From assembly GCF_000378485.1 (NCBI RefSeq), contig NZ_KB899968.1, forward strand, positions 248,001 through 312,000: a stretch of DNA of 64,000 nt, read 5' to 3'. The DNA comes from Flavobacterium rivuli WB 3.3-2 = DSM 21788. GTDB lineage: Bacteria; Bacteroidota; Bacteroidia; Flavobacteriales; Flavobacteriaceae. Position numbers and translations under genes: made by a program. This document shows, one piece after another, positions 1 through 7,958 of this stretch. Under the pieces are notes generated by a model. The model was not told the DNA's origin. It saw only the letters and a list, made by a program, of their open reading frames with translations, and made no database searches. Positions within the stretch are counted from its first letter, which is position 1. Every line of letters begins with the position of its first letter.

Positions 1-1986
1 CGAGTCTATCCACTTGGCAGGCATAATGCGGTAGGCATAATTGCTTTGCAGCCTTATAGCGTTAGGGCAGTCTTTTTTGTGGACTTTTATACCTTCATTA
101 ATGGTCACGAAACCAAAAACATCATCGCCGGGTATGGGGTTACAGCAACTTGCCAGTTTATAATCAAGTTTATCTTCGTTCTTGCCAAAAACAAGCAGGT
201 CATAATTGCGGCTTATCTCGTCTTTCTGAATTTGCTCCTGCGGCAGGTTAGGCGTACGCTTAATTTTACCTTTAAAGAAATTCATAAAGGTATTGCTTTT
301 AAGCGCGGCATAATCCTTAAGCTGCTGATTGTCTATAGAGCCTACGCCCACACGGTAAAATAAGTCGAGGCTGGTTTTAAGCTTAAGATAGCTAACGAGT
401 TCGTTTATAGTGGTTTCGTTAAGCGATATTTTAAGATGGCGAAGCTTGCGGGTTAGGAGTTCCTTACCGTCTTCGGCAATTTTTTTAGTGTCCTCGTTAA
501 GTACGTTTTTAATTTTATTCTTGGCGCGCGATGTAGTAACATAATCCAGCCAGTGCTGGTTGGGCTTTTGGTTTTGAGAGGTGATAACCTCTACCTGGTC
601 GCCACTGTTAAGCACATGGTTAAGCGGCACCAGTTTGCCATTTACACGCGTACCACGGGTACGTATGCCAATCTCTGAGTGGATGCTGAAAGCAAAATCC
701 AGTGAGGTAGCACCCTTTGGCAGCGATTTTATTTCGCCCTTTGGTGTAAACACATAGATCTCTTTAGCGTAGAGGTTCAGTTTAAAATCCTCCACAAAAT
801 CTACCGCGTTGCTCGACGAATTTTCCAGGGCTTCCTTAAGCAGGTTAAGCCAGGTTTCCAGCCCGTGCTCCTCTGTGTTGGCTCCCTGTTTATATTTATA
901 GTGTGCGGCATAACCTTTTTCGGCTACCTCGTCCATACGTTCGCTGCGCACCTGTATCTCTACCCAGCGGCCTTTAGGGCCCATAACGGTAATGTGCAGG
1001 GCCTCATATCCGGTAGATTTAGGCGATGATATCCAGTCCCTCAGCCTGCTTGGGCTTGGGCGGTAATGATCGGTTACTATCGAGTATATTTTCCAGGCGA
1101 GGAATTTTTCATCGTGCTGGTTTTCAGATTTATAAATAATGCGCAGGGCAAACTTGTCATACACTTCATCAAAGCTAACGCCTTGTGCCAGCATTTTGCG
1201 GCGGATGGAGTATATAGATTTTGGCCTGCCTTTTATAGTGTACTCTATACCCTCGCTATCGAGCGATGTTTTCAGAACGTCAGATATCGCCTTAATGTAA
1301 GCATCCTGCTCCTCTTTGGTTTCCTTCATTTTGCCCACAATATCGTGGTACACAGCCGGCTCTGTATATTTAAGTCCAAGGTCTTCAAGCTGGTTCTTAA
1401 TGTTGTACAACCCCAGGCGGTGGGCAAGGGGAGCGTAAATGTATAAGGTTTCAGATGCTATTTTGGCCTGTTTATAATCGGCCATGCTTTCCATCGTCTG
1501 CATGTTGTGCAGGCGGTCGGCAATCTTAATAAGTATAACACGCACATCATCATTAAGGGTAAGCAGCATCTTACGGAAGTTTTCTGCCTGCATGCTTATT
1601 TCCTGGTCGGTCTTAACCTGTGCAATCTTGGTAAGCCCCTCAACAATTTGTGCAATTTTGGGGTTAAACATACGGCGGATGTCATCTACCGTAATATCAG
1701 TATCCTCAACCACATCATGCAACAGGGCAGAGGCTATGGATGTAGCACCAAGCCCAATCTCCGACGCTACAATTTTAGCCACGGCAATAGGGTGAAAAAT
1801 ATATGCCTCACCACTTTTGCGCCGCTGGTCTTTGTGGGCATCTACAGCCACATCAAAAGCCTTACGTATCAGTTTCTTATCCTCCTCTGTAAGAGTTTGG
1901 TAACTAATACGCAGTAATTCCTTGTATTCTTTGGCAATCGCCTTGTTTTCCTGTTCTATATCAATCTCTACCATAGCATCTTTCAT
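1..1986 (-). CDS. rel: RelA/SpoT-family (p)ppGpp synthetase/hydrolase, partial at left edge
   Basis: Long Rel/SpoT protein read from the ATG at 1986, with an in-frame alternative ATG at 1974. It is open to the left edge, so 662 codons are visible and the C-terminal end (most of the ACT domain) lies outside. In order: an HD hydrolase domain with His51 and the HD pair at about 90-91 (LLHDVVEDTD) and IADRLHN; a synthetase domain with GRPKSIYSI, FALRIIY and GYEALH; a TGS domain (VFTPKGEIKSLPKGATSLDF); a helical region; and a conserved-cysteine domain (CCNPIPGDD, HKKDCPNA). The intact HD motif indicates a bifunctional enzyme that both makes and degrades (p)ppGpp, as expected where it is the only long Rel. 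It is cytosolic and ribosome-associated. The 645 bp upstream gap suggests its own promoter. Family assignment is very secure; the hydrolase/synthetase balance is inferred from motifs. Confidence 0.96.
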   Translation of the reverse strand, partial: MKDAMVEIDIEQENKAIAKEYKELLRISYQTLTEEDKKLIRKAFDVAVDAHKDQRRKSGEAYIFHPIAVAKIVASEIGLGATSIASALLHDVVEDTDITVDDIRRMFNPKIAQIVEGLTKIAQVKTDQEISMQAENFRKMLLTLNDDVRVILIKIADRLHNMQTMESMADYKQAKIASETLYIYAPLAHRLGLYNIKNQLEDLGLKYTEPAVYHDIVGKMKETKEEQDAYIKAISDVLKTSLDSEGIEYTIKGRPKSIYSIRRKMLAQGVSFDEVYDKFALRIIYKSENQHDEKFLAWKIYSIVTDHYRPSPSRLRDWISSPKSTGYEALHITVMGPKGRWVEIQVRSERMDEVAEKGYAAHYKYKQGANTEEHGLETWLNLLKEALENSSSNAVDFVEDFKLNLYAKEIYVFTPKGEIKSLPKGATSLDFAFSIHSEIGIRTRGTRVNGKLVPLNHVLNSGDQVEVITSQNQKPNQHWLDYVTTSRAKNKIKNVLNEDTKKIAEDGKELLTRKLRHLKISLNETTINELVSYLKLKTSLDLFYRVGVGSIDNQQLKDYAALKSNTFMNFFKGKIKRTPNLPQEQIQKDEISRNYDLLVFGKNEDKLDYKLASCCNPIPGDDVFGFVTINEGIKVHKKDCPNAIRLQSNYAYRIMPAKWIDS

Positions 1987-2297
1987 GTGCTTTAAAAGTA
2001 ATGAAATTTTTGCGATATCCAATATGTGAAACAAAGATTCTATCTATAGTAGTATAAGAAAATCAGTGTTTATTTAAGCTCAAATTTTTTATTCACAGCG
2101 GCTGGTTAAGTGCATTTTTACAAACGCCGGTCCCGCTTTCGCCTTTATCCCTTCGCTATGCCACGCCTGCGGCAGGCAAGCTATGGGGATGGCGGCTCTA
2201 TCGGGGCTAAGGGTATGGATTGGTCGTTGAACCTCACCCCAGGATATCTGTCGGGAATCACCTCTGCCTATCTTTTGGGCACATTTTTCTGTCATCT

Positions 2298-2323
2298 CCC
2301 CAGCCTCTCCGAAGGAGAGGGTG
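2298..2323 (-). repeat. CTCCCC-type palindromic repeat, copy 1 (inverted)
   Basis: Core CCTCTCCGAAGGAGAGG with a flanking CCCCAGC arm. It is the reverse complement of the copies at 2398 and 2469. Such GGAGAGGGG/CTGGGGGTGAGG elements are widespread between genes in Bacteroidota. Confidence 0.8.
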
Positions 2324-2397
2324 CAGCTACATTCGAATGTTTCTGGTTAAATTAGCCTGATTTTGCATTAATTTTCTCGAACTATACCCTTTGTTGG

Positions 2398-2433
2398 CTC
2401 CCCTCTCCTTCGGAGAGGGGCTGGGGGTGAGGA
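2398..2433 (+). repeat. CTCCCC-type palindromic repeat, copy 2
   Basis: CCCCTCTCCTTCGGAGAGGGG palindrome (hairpin loop TTCG) followed by the tail CTGGGGGTGAGG. It is almost identical to copy 3, differing in the loop. Confidence 0.85.
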
Positions 2434-2468
2434 CACTATTCAATTATAAATAAGAGTATGTGTAGCCG

Positions 2469-2503
2469 CTCCCCTCTCCTTTGGAGAGGGGCTGGGGGTG
2501 AGG
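2469..2503 (+). repeat. CTCCCC-type palindromic repeat, copy 3
   Basis: Same palindrome and tail as copy 2 in the same orientation, with loop TTTG instead of TTCG. The two direct copies are 71 bp apart. Confidence 0.85.
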
Positions 2504-2573
2504 TCTGGTAAACAAATACTTTCACATATTGGCTCGATCTGCGAAAATCCGCGAAAACCGCATTCCATTAAAC

Positions 2574-2605
2574 AAAAAAAAGGCAGGGAATAACTCCCCG
2601 CCTTT
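2574..2605 (-). terminator. Terminator of the SDR gene
   Basis: On the minus strand a stem AGGCGGGGA / TCCCTGCCT is followed by a run of T, 27 bp past the SDR stop codon. Confidence 0.8.
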
Positions 2606-2631
2606 AACGAACTGAATTTTAAAACGATAAA

Positions 2632-3381
2632 TTATAAACCTCCCGAGGCGTTTACCCTTTGTCCTGTAATCCATCCGGCATCGTCCGATGCAAGGAAGGT
2701 TACAATACCGGCAATATCCTGCGGCTGACCCAAACGGCCCAGTGGTGTTGTAGCTACAAGCTGGGCCTCAAACTCGCTGCCTATAACTCCGGCGGTGTGT
2801 GTGCCTTCGGTTTCTGTAATACCCGGCGATACCGTATTTACCCTTATTTTTTTAGGGGCAAGCTCCAGTGCCAGTGTTTTTGTAAGGGTGTCAAGCGCAC
2901 CTTTTGTTGCTGCATAAACTGCGGCATTAGGGCTTGGGCTGGTGGCTATTACAGAGCTGATGTTAATAATGCTGCCGCCTGTTTCCGGGAAGTGTTTTAA
3001 AGCTTCGCCTGTGGTAAGGATGGGGCCCAATACATTGGTGTGAAACTGCCTGTCAAATTCTTCAGCAGTTACATCCTGTACCGCGTCAAATTTATAGATA
3101 CCTGCATTGTTTACTACAATGTCTATATTGCCAAAGGCTTCCTTTGCCTGGCCAAAAATGCGTGCAATGTCTTCGGTGCTGGTTACAGACCCCTGAACGG
3201 CGATGGCCTGGCCACCGCTTGCGGTTATTTCGCTAACGGTTTTGTCTGCACCCGCTTTATCTGATGCATAATTTACGGCAACTTTTGCGCCTGCATTTGC
3301 TAAATCTTTTGCTATACCGGCTCCAATTCCTTTTGAAGCTCCGGTTACGATGGCTACTTTGCCTTCTAATTTTAAACTCAT
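2632..3381 (-). CDS. Short-chain dehydrogenase/reductase (FabG-like)
   Basis: A 249-residue classical SDR, the usual family length, predicted to be a cytosolic NAD(P)-dependent oxidoreductase of unknown substrate. The Rossmann motif TGASKGIG is at 13-20, NNAG at 91-94, and the catalytic Ser143, Tyr156 and Lys160 (YAATK) are all present. It resembles 3-oxoacyl-ACP reductase and glucose dehydrogenase-like SDRs. An isolated locus away from any fatty-acid genes argues against it being the housekeeping FabG. It lies 156 bp downstream of a co-directional ArsR regulator, which suggests co-transcription or control by that regulator. A terminator follows. The fold and catalysis are secure; the substrate cannot be read from the sequence. 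Confidence 0.93.
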   Translation of the reverse strand: MSLKLEGKVAIVTGASKGIGAGIAKDLANAGAKVAVNYASDKAGADKTVSEITASGGQAIAVQGSVTSTEDIARIFGQAKEAFGNIDIVVNNAGIYKFDAVQDVTAEEFDRQFHTNVLGPILTTGEALKHFPETGGSIINISSVIATSPSPNAAVYAATKGALDTLTKTLALELAPKKIRVNTVSPGITETEGTHTAGVIGSEFEAQLVATTPLGRLGQPQDIAGIVTFLASDDAGWITGQRVNASGGL

Positions 3382-3537
3382 CTTGTGTTGACTTAAACTT
3401 TTAAAACATTTATATATTTAAATAAATCAATGTATTTTAATATAGCTTTTTGCTTTTATCCAAATACACAACAAATGTATATCTATTAATTTATATATTT
3501 ATATTTTTCTATATGTTTTTTTTCAAAAAACAGAAGT

Positions 3538-3810
3538 TTATTGTTTAAGGGTGCTTAAAAAGGTAATGTAGCCATCAAGGACTTCGCTGTCTATAGAGTA
3601 TTTTATATTGCGGCCTTCCTTTTCGGATATAAGTAATCCGGCATCGCCCAGTTGCTTAAGGTGATGCGAAACAGAAGGTTGTGCGAGGTCTACAAGTCCG
3701 CAAATATCAGCACATTGCATCCATTCCCGTTGTTTTACCTCCTGGAGTATGCGCAGGCGGGTGGGGTCGCCCAGCGCTTTCGATATGCGTTCTATATCTT
3801 TAGCTTTCAT
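3538..3810 (-). CDS. ArsR-family winged-helix transcriptional regulator
   Basis: A 90-residue protein consisting of one winged helix-turn-helix. The N-terminal signature ALGDPTRLRILQEV and the recognition-helix region QPSVSHHLKQLGDAGLL are typical of ArsR/SmtB repressors, and EGRNIKYSI forms the wing. The segment REWMQCADICGLVD carries two cysteines, but there is no classical ELCVCDL metal site, so metal sensing is uncertain. A near-perfect TAnnTTTG promoter lies 18 bp upstream. It probably controls itself and the SDR gene downstream; this is inferred from position only. Confidence 0.92.
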   Translation of the reverse strand: MKAKDIERISKALGDPTRLRILQEVKQREWMQCADICGLVDLAQPSVSHHLKQLGDAGLLISEKEGRNIKYSIDSEVLDGYITFLSTLKQ

Positions 3811-3827
3811 AGTAAAATTTATATATG

Positions 3828-3835
3828 CAAATTTA
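3828..3835 (-). promoter_or_regulatory. TAnnTTTG -7 element for the ArsR gene
   Basis: Minus strand reads TAAATTTG, 18 bp before the ATG at 3810. It matches the Bacteroidota primary-sigma -7 consensus. No clear -33 TTG was seen. Confidence 0.55.
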
Positions 3836-3983
3836 TCAATTTAAATGACACGAAACTGTTAATGTGTTTTTGTGTTATTTGCCACTAATTTGACTTATTC
3901 ACTATTAATTAAATTAGGTAGCGTATGGGCTTAAAAGAAATTAGTTGAAATGATGGCTTCAGTAATTAGAATTACTATTTTTT

Positions 3984-3991
3984 TACCTTTG
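3984..3991 (+). promoter_or_regulatory. TAnnTTTG -7 element before the orphan ORF
   Basis: TACCTTTG, an exact match to the Bacteroidota -7 consensus. It lies 80 bp before the ATG at 4071 and 17 bp before the GTG at 4008, so it supports transcription of the orphan ORF downstream. Confidence 0.55.
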
Positions 3992-4070
3992 CAGCCACGG
4001 ATTATAAGTGCTAATTCTATTCAATACTTCCCTACAATCTTTCCCACGATATTTGCCTTACACAAAAATT

Positions 4071-4415
4071 ATGTGTTACGCATCGCAACCTGTTACCCGC
4101 AAAGTATTCGACTATAATGCCTACATACAAGGCCGCCTGCGTGGTGAATATGTAGTTATTTACCATACTGTTGTAGAAGAACCTGAAGATGTTGCGTCTG
4201 ATATTCAATTAGATATAACAGACATGCCGACTTTTGATATACAGCAAACGACTGTAATCCCAATTATTTCTTTCAGTAATAATATTCATTCTGATTTAAT
4301 TTGGGCAACAACAATTTCCAGGGATATATTCTCAGACTATTACTACACTACAAATCTTACTCTTCCTATCAAAGCAACCTCCATCAATTGCCGGGGTGCT
4401 CCACATTTATTGTAA
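4071..4415 (+). CDS. Uncharacterised small ORF (orphan)
   Basis: An open frame of 114 codons from the ATG at 4071 (MCYASQPVTRKVFDYN...). It could also start at a GTG at 4008. I do not recognise it. There is no signal peptide, membrane helix or repeat. The first 60 residues have balanced, protein-like composition, while the last 40 are rich in T, I and S and run into a low-complexity AT-rich stretch, so the 3' part may be non-coding or follow a frameshift. A consensus -7 element lies upstream, which argues for transcription. It stands alone, between the ArsR regulator and a repeat-rich region. It may be a decayed gene or a strain-specific accessory gene. Confidence 0.35.
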   Translation: MCYASQPVTRKVFDYNAYIQGRLRGEYVVIYHTVVEEPEDVASDIQLDITDMPTFDIQQTTVIPIISFSNNIHSDLIWATTISRDIFSDYYYTTNLTLPIKATSINCRGAPHLL

Positions 4416-4512
4416 CGATTATTTTTTTCCACGGCTAAAAACCGGGGTAGGTTTCTATTGCCATAATCGTTCTTTGACATATTGAAATATTAATGAGTGC
4501 ACATGTAGCTAA

Positions 4513-4657
4513 GCCCCGGCGGGGCGAAATGTTTATAGCATTATTTAGACCATAGTTTTTGAGTTCCGGCGGAACGGCATGTAAAATTATGCCGCTCCTC
4601 CGGAGCTCTAAGCTGCGCGATTGTTAGTTTTCTATAAACATGCCGTTCCTCCGGAAC
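4513..4657. repeat. Nested REP-like palindromic composite
   Basis: Four short GC palindromes lie in a row: GCCCCGGCGGGGC (4513-4525), GTTCCGGCGGAAC (4563-4575), GCTCCTCCGGAGC (4594-4606) and GTTCCTCCGGAAC (4645-4657). They are arranged as larger inverted repeats: ATGTTTATAG (4529-4538) pairs with CTATAAACAT (4632-4641), and the two middle units face each other through GGCAT/ATGCC. The family resembles intergenic palindromes of Bacteroidota. Confidence 0.85.
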
Positions 4658-4684
4658 TTAAAAGATAATATTCCTCAACATACT

Positions 4685-5239
4685 CTCATTTCCATATAGC
4701 CTTGTGCCCATCCGGCTTTAGTCGGTTTTCCTTGTGTTCTTAGTGTTTTTGTTGGTTGTGATTAACCTGGTGATCTTTGTGGTTAATCGCTTATGGGGTA
4801 CACAGTTAATATAAATTATGGCGTTCTTCCAGACTTATTTCCGTACAGCCCTGTGCCTTCCGGCTTTAGTCGGTTTTCCTCGTGTCCTTAGTGTTTTTTG
4901 TTGATTGCGATTAACCTGGTGATCTTTGTGGTTAATTGCTTATGGGGTACACAGTTAGTATAAATTATGCCGTTCTTCCAGAACTTATTTCCGTACAGCC
5001 CTGTGCTCTTCTGGCTTTAGTGAGTTTTCCTCGTGTCCTTAGTGTTTTTTGTTGGTTGCGATTAACCTGGTGTTCTTTGTGGTTAATTGCTTATGGGGTA
5101 CACAGTTAATATAAATTATGCCGTTCTTCCAGAACTTATTTCCGTACAGCCCTGTGCTCTTCCGGCTTTAGTGAGTTTTCCTCGTGTCCTTAGTGTTTTT
5201 TGTTGGTTGCGATTAACCTGGTGTTCTTTGTGGTTAATT
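4685..5239. repeat. Tandem repeat, unit about 150 bp, nearly four copies
   Basis: The anchor CCGTACAGCC recurs at 4841, 4991 and 5142, with a diverged first copy CCATATAGCC at 4692, giving periods of 149, 150 and 151 bp. Each unit contains CGGCTTTAG, GTGTCCTTAGTGTTTTT, GATTAACCTGGTG, CTTTGTGGTTAAT and GCCGTTCTTCCAGAAC. The last unit is truncated near 5239. Copies 3 and 4 are nearly identical and copy 1 is the most diverged. Confidence 0.93.
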
Positions 5240-5269
5240 ATTCGTAGTTGCATTGCCCCCTTCTTTGTG

Positions 5270-5827
5270 TTATAACTTTTCTTCACAATACCTTTCCAGC
5301 AAATCCTTTTCAATCCCAAGCTTTACTGCACGTTTATAAAACAGCAATACAAGAGGAGAGAATAATTTAAACAACGGGTTAGTAAGGTGCGTATCGCCCC
5401 ATTTAAAGGCAACGGCAATATGGTAAATGTTTTTCGGGATCTGGTTTTTGGTAATGGTTTTACCGTCGTTCACTAAGCCAAACATCATTTTTAAGAAATT
5501 CTCAAAATTGGGTTGGCCCTTAGTTAGCCTGACCCTGAAAATTATGGGTTCATCGGCATCGTTAAAAAAGCGGTGGTAATGGCCCGGGGGAACAACTGCA
5601 CTTTCGCCGGGCTTTAAGTAGAGTGTGGTTGTCCCTTTTTGCAGGCCGAGTAAACCTTTTACGGCAAAGAACTCTTCGGTAAATTTAGTGTGGTAATGCA
5701 GCGGGTTGCCACCTCCTGGCGCGAGGCTAACTTCAAAAAATGTATACGCCCCACCAGTATCTGCAGAACTTTTTAGTATGGTGGTATACTCGCCGTTTAT
5801 AGGGTTGTGGTAAGTTTTAGGCTGCAT
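5270..5827 (-). CDS. Cupin-domain protein
   Basis: A 185-residue single-domain cupin. Motif 1 is present as NPLHYHTKFTEEFF (His44, His46, Glu51/52) and motif 2 as VPPGHYHRFFN (His83/85, Asn89), so a metal site is likely. The C-terminal 70 residues are helical and basic, with the hydrophobic patch LFKLFSPLVLLFY. No signal peptide is seen. The ATG overlaps the stop of the preceding gene by one base, which suggests translational coupling as the last gene of a minus-strand run that starts with the RNA methyltransferase. Function is unknown; related small cupins bind sugars, dioxygenase substrates or simple ligands. Confidence 0.85.
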   Translation of the reverse strand: MQPKTYHNPINGEYTTILKSSADTGGAYTFFEVSLAPGGGNPLHYHTKFTEEFFAVKGLLGLQKGTTTLYLKPGESAVVPPGHYHRFFNDADEPIIFRVRLTKGQPNFENFLKMMFGLVNDGKTITKNQIPKNIYHIAVAFKWGDTHLTNPLFKLFSPLVLLFYKRAVKLGIEKDLLERYCEEKL

Positions 5828-6348
5828 TACTTACATATGTAATGGCACTCTATACTCTTAAGCTTGTTGTCTTTAAAGAAAAACCACCACTCATAATTTT
5901 CGGCAAGGTCATCAGGCATTAATATAATACGTTTAAGTGCTTCCCCATCTACCGTTTCGTAATCTTCTATAAACTCCGATTCTTCGGGATAATTTTTTGT
6001 AAAACTTTTAAGAGAAGTAGTGTGGTCAAACCAGTCGATGGAAGTCGACATGTACATGTGCTTTTTCTTAGAAAAATCTATAGCCTTAAAGGTTAGCGTT
6101 CCGTTATCCAGCTCAAACGTTATGCCCCTGTAATATACCATCTTTACGTCGGGGCTTTTGCTGCACGTCTCGCCGGCATAAGGAGTTGCGGTACTGTCGG
6201 CAGCCCTGTAGCGCTCTATGAATTCGGTATAGGGCAGGGAGAGTTTTATCTTGTCGTTTATGCGTGCCTCTTCCCGCGATATGGTTTCCTTGTTTTGTGC
6301 AAACATCGAAAAAGACAGGAGTAAAAAAAGGCAGGTACTAATTTTCAT
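5827..6348 (-). CDS. Secreted protein, paralogue of the next gene upstream
   Basis: The start was placed at the ATG at 6348 because a good signal peptide (MKISTCLFLLLSFSMFAQ) begins there; an upstream ATG at 6390 would add 14 residues before it. The mature protein of about 155 residues is clearly paralogous to the 172-residue protein encoded just upstream. Shared elements are the start ETIS, an ADS motif, YY(R/K)G..FE.DNG, a K.I.L.P stretch, EWWFFFKDNKLKSIEC and a terminal cysteine. Four conserved cysteines suggest disulfides, consistent with a periplasmic location. The stop overlaps the cupin start by one base. No named family is recognised. Confidence 0.8.
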   Translation of the reverse strand: MKISTCLFLLLSFSMFAQNKETISREEARINDKIKLSLPYTEFIERYRAADSTATPYAGETCSKSPDVKMVYYRGITFELDNGTLTFKAIDFSKKKHMYMSTSIDWFDHTTSLKSFTKNYPEESEFIEDYETVDGEALKRIILMPDDLAENYEWWFFFKDNKLKSIECHYICK

Positions 6349-6427
6349 GCTAATAAAACTTAAAGTGTAAAGGTAAGCATTGCTGCCCATATACTACAAC
6401 GGCATTTGGTTGTGGTATGTTATAAGC

Positions 6428-6946
6428 CTAACACGAAAATTTGCATTCTATAATGGCAAGCTTTCCATTTTTAAAATAAAAGAACCATTCGCTGTCGTCA
6501 CCCGATTCGGCAGGGTCCAGTTTTATTATTTTGTATACTTTGTCTTCGCAGTCCTGTAATGCGGCACCGGCATTTGGGAAAAGCTTTTGCACATCGGCCA
6601 GCTTTGTGTTCCCGTTAAAGGTAATGCCCTTATGTACAAAGAACAGCGGGGCTTTTGGTGCCGCGCTTAAATTAATCTCCCTGAAATTCATGATGCCGTT
6701 ATCCATTTCAAACATCAGGCCTTTATAATATACGTATTCAAAACTACTATCAGCATCGGCACCACATACTTTAGAGTAATCCGGCTTTATAATACTGTCA
6801 GCTTTTTTATAAATTTTGTCAAATTCTCTCTTGGCAATTGTAAGTGTAAGTTTGTTGCTTATGGTAGCGTCATCCCACGAAATGGTTTCGGTTTGAGCAA
6901 AGGCAGGCAGGGAAAGTAAAAAAAGTAAGTAAATGAAAAATTTCAT
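6428..6946 (-). CDS. Secreted protein, tandem paralogue
   Basis: A 172-residue protein with a signal peptide (MKFFIYLLFLLSLPAFAQ). It shares with the downstream gene the sequence order ETIS, ADS, a central cysteine, YYKGLMFEMDNG, EWFFYFKNGKLAIIEC and a C-terminal cysteine. The two probably arose by tandem duplication and have diverged well beyond simple allelic difference. It starts 14 bp after the methyltransferase stop, so co-transcription is likely. The predicted location is the periplasm or outside the cell. Function unknown. Confidence 0.8.
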   Translation of the reverse strand: MKFFIYLLFLLSLPAFAQTETISWDDATISNKLTLTIAKREFDKIYKKADSIIKPDYSKVCGADADSSFEYVYYKGLMFEMDNGIMNFREINLSAAPKAPLFFVHKGITFNGNTKLADVQKLFPNAGAALQDCEDKVYKIIKLDPAESGDDSEWFFYFKNGKLAIIECKFSC

Positions 6947-6960
6947 GAAAAAATAAATAA

Positions 6961-7755
6961 TTAAATAGAGAATCCTCTTTGCCTTTTGGCCTCAAAAATT
7001 AATACGGCTGCCGCTACCGATACGTTCATGGAGTCGATCTCGCCCTGCATGGGTATTATAATATTTTGGGTAGATGCTTCGCGCCAAGGTTGGGTTAGCC
7101 CTGTAGCCTCTGTACCTACAACAAGTGCGGTAGGGGTGCTGTAATCCTGCTCATGGTAGTATGCCGAATCCTGTAATGTGGCGCAGTATATATTAATGTT
7201 ATTTTCTTTAAGGTAAGCAATAACTTCTTCTGTACTGCCGGTAGCTATCTGGTTAGTAAACAGGCAGCCCACACTTGATCGTACAATGTTGGGGTTGTAC
7301 AGGTCGCCTTTGGGGTCGGCTATAATAACGGCATCCAGTTTGGCGGCATCGGCGGTACGCAATAGTGCGCCAAGGTTACCGGGTTTCTCTGTAGCCTCTG
7401 CAACAAGTACTAATGGGTTAGTGCCCAATTGCAAATCGTTAAGCGATAGGCTTTTGCTTTTTGCTACGGCAATAACACCCTCGGTAGTATCGCGGTATGC
7501 CAGTTTCTGGTATATCTCGCGGCTTATCTCTATCACTTCGGCCTGCCTTCCTGCCAAGGCGCGCACTTCGGTTTCCGATAATAATTCCGGGACAAATAGT
7601 GCCGTATCAATTTCGTAGCCGCCTTTGCGGGCAAGAAGCAGTTCGCGCTGCCCTTCTATTAAAAAAGTACCGCTTTGCCTGCGTGCCTTAGCTTTTTCCT
7701 GCAAGAGCACAAGTTGTTTTATATAGGGGTTTTGGGCGCTGGTTATTTGTTTCAT
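6961..7755 (-). CDS. TrmH/SpoU-family RNA 2'-O-methyltransferase
   Basis: 264 residues with the N-terminal substrate-binding domain (FLIEGQRELLLA) and a C-terminal SPOUT knot. The three SpoU motifs are visible: PGNLGALLRTADA with its catalytic Arg, a middle motif ending NIVRSSVGCLF, and LVVGTEATGLTQ followed by IPMQGEIDSMNVSVAAAV. It should transfer a methyl group from SAM to a ribose 2'-OH in rRNA or tRNA. The RlmB-like layout suggests 23S rRNA, but the target base cannot be read from the sequence. It is the first gene of a likely operon continuing into the two secreted paralogues and the cupin. Confidence 0.93.
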   Translation of the reverse strand: MKQITSAQNPYIKQLVLLQEKAKARRQSGTFLIEGQRELLLARKGGYEIDTALFVPELLSETEVRALAGRQAEVIEISREIYQKLAYRDTTEGVIAVAKSKSLSLNDLQLGTNPLVLVAEATEKPGNLGALLRTADAAKLDAVIIADPKGDLYNPNIVRSSVGCLFTNQIATGSTEEVIAYLKENNINIYCATLQDSAYYHEQDYSTPTALVVGTEATGLTQPWREASTQNIIIPMQGEIDSMNVSVAAAVLIFEAKRQRGFSI

Positions 7756-7767
7756 GAAAATGCCAAT

Positions 7768-7871
7768 GTTGCAAAGTTACAAAGCCGCAAAGTTACATTA
7801 TGTTATATGATTAATTATATGCTAATATACTATTTTGTGGTATTGTCACGCAGAGACGCGAAGACGTAAAG
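7768..7871. repeat. GCAAAG-type dispersed repeats
   Basis: Two related strings, GCAAAGTTACAAAGCCGCAA (from 7771) and CACGCAGAGACGCGAAGACG (from 7847), resemble the arms of the palindrome at 24709-24855. They look like remnants of one dispersed intergenic family. Confidence 0.55.
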
Positions 7872-7958
7872 CTGTGCCGAAAATTGTATCTGGAAAGCAG
7901 TTGAAAAGTCGCAAAGGTTTGTGGCTTTCAGCCACTTTAGTAGATGCAATTATCAGAA

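Larger units (their letters stand above)
1987..2631. other. Repeat-rich intergenic region between rel and the SDR gene
   Basis: No convincing gene. About 2104-2250 is unusually GC-rich for an intergenic stretch. Read on the minus strand it resembles the CCCGATAG / GCGGGA-type intergenic repeats familiar from flavobacterial genomes, though I recall the family only in general terms. Three CTCCCC-type palindromes follow (listed separately), then a terminator for the SDR gene. Confidence 0.6.

Noticed and set aside
2089..2355. Overlapping open frames on both strands around 2089-2355
   Set aside because: They lie inside GC-rich repeat and palindrome sequence and have no protein-like features, promoter or family.
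4513..5239. CRISPR array
   Set aside because: Units of about 150 bp are near-identical along their whole length, with no unique spacers, and no cas genes are present.
5087..5319. Open frames across the tandem repeat (both strands)
   Set aside because: They are read-through of the ~150 bp repeat units and the cupin gene end; composition is that of the repeat.
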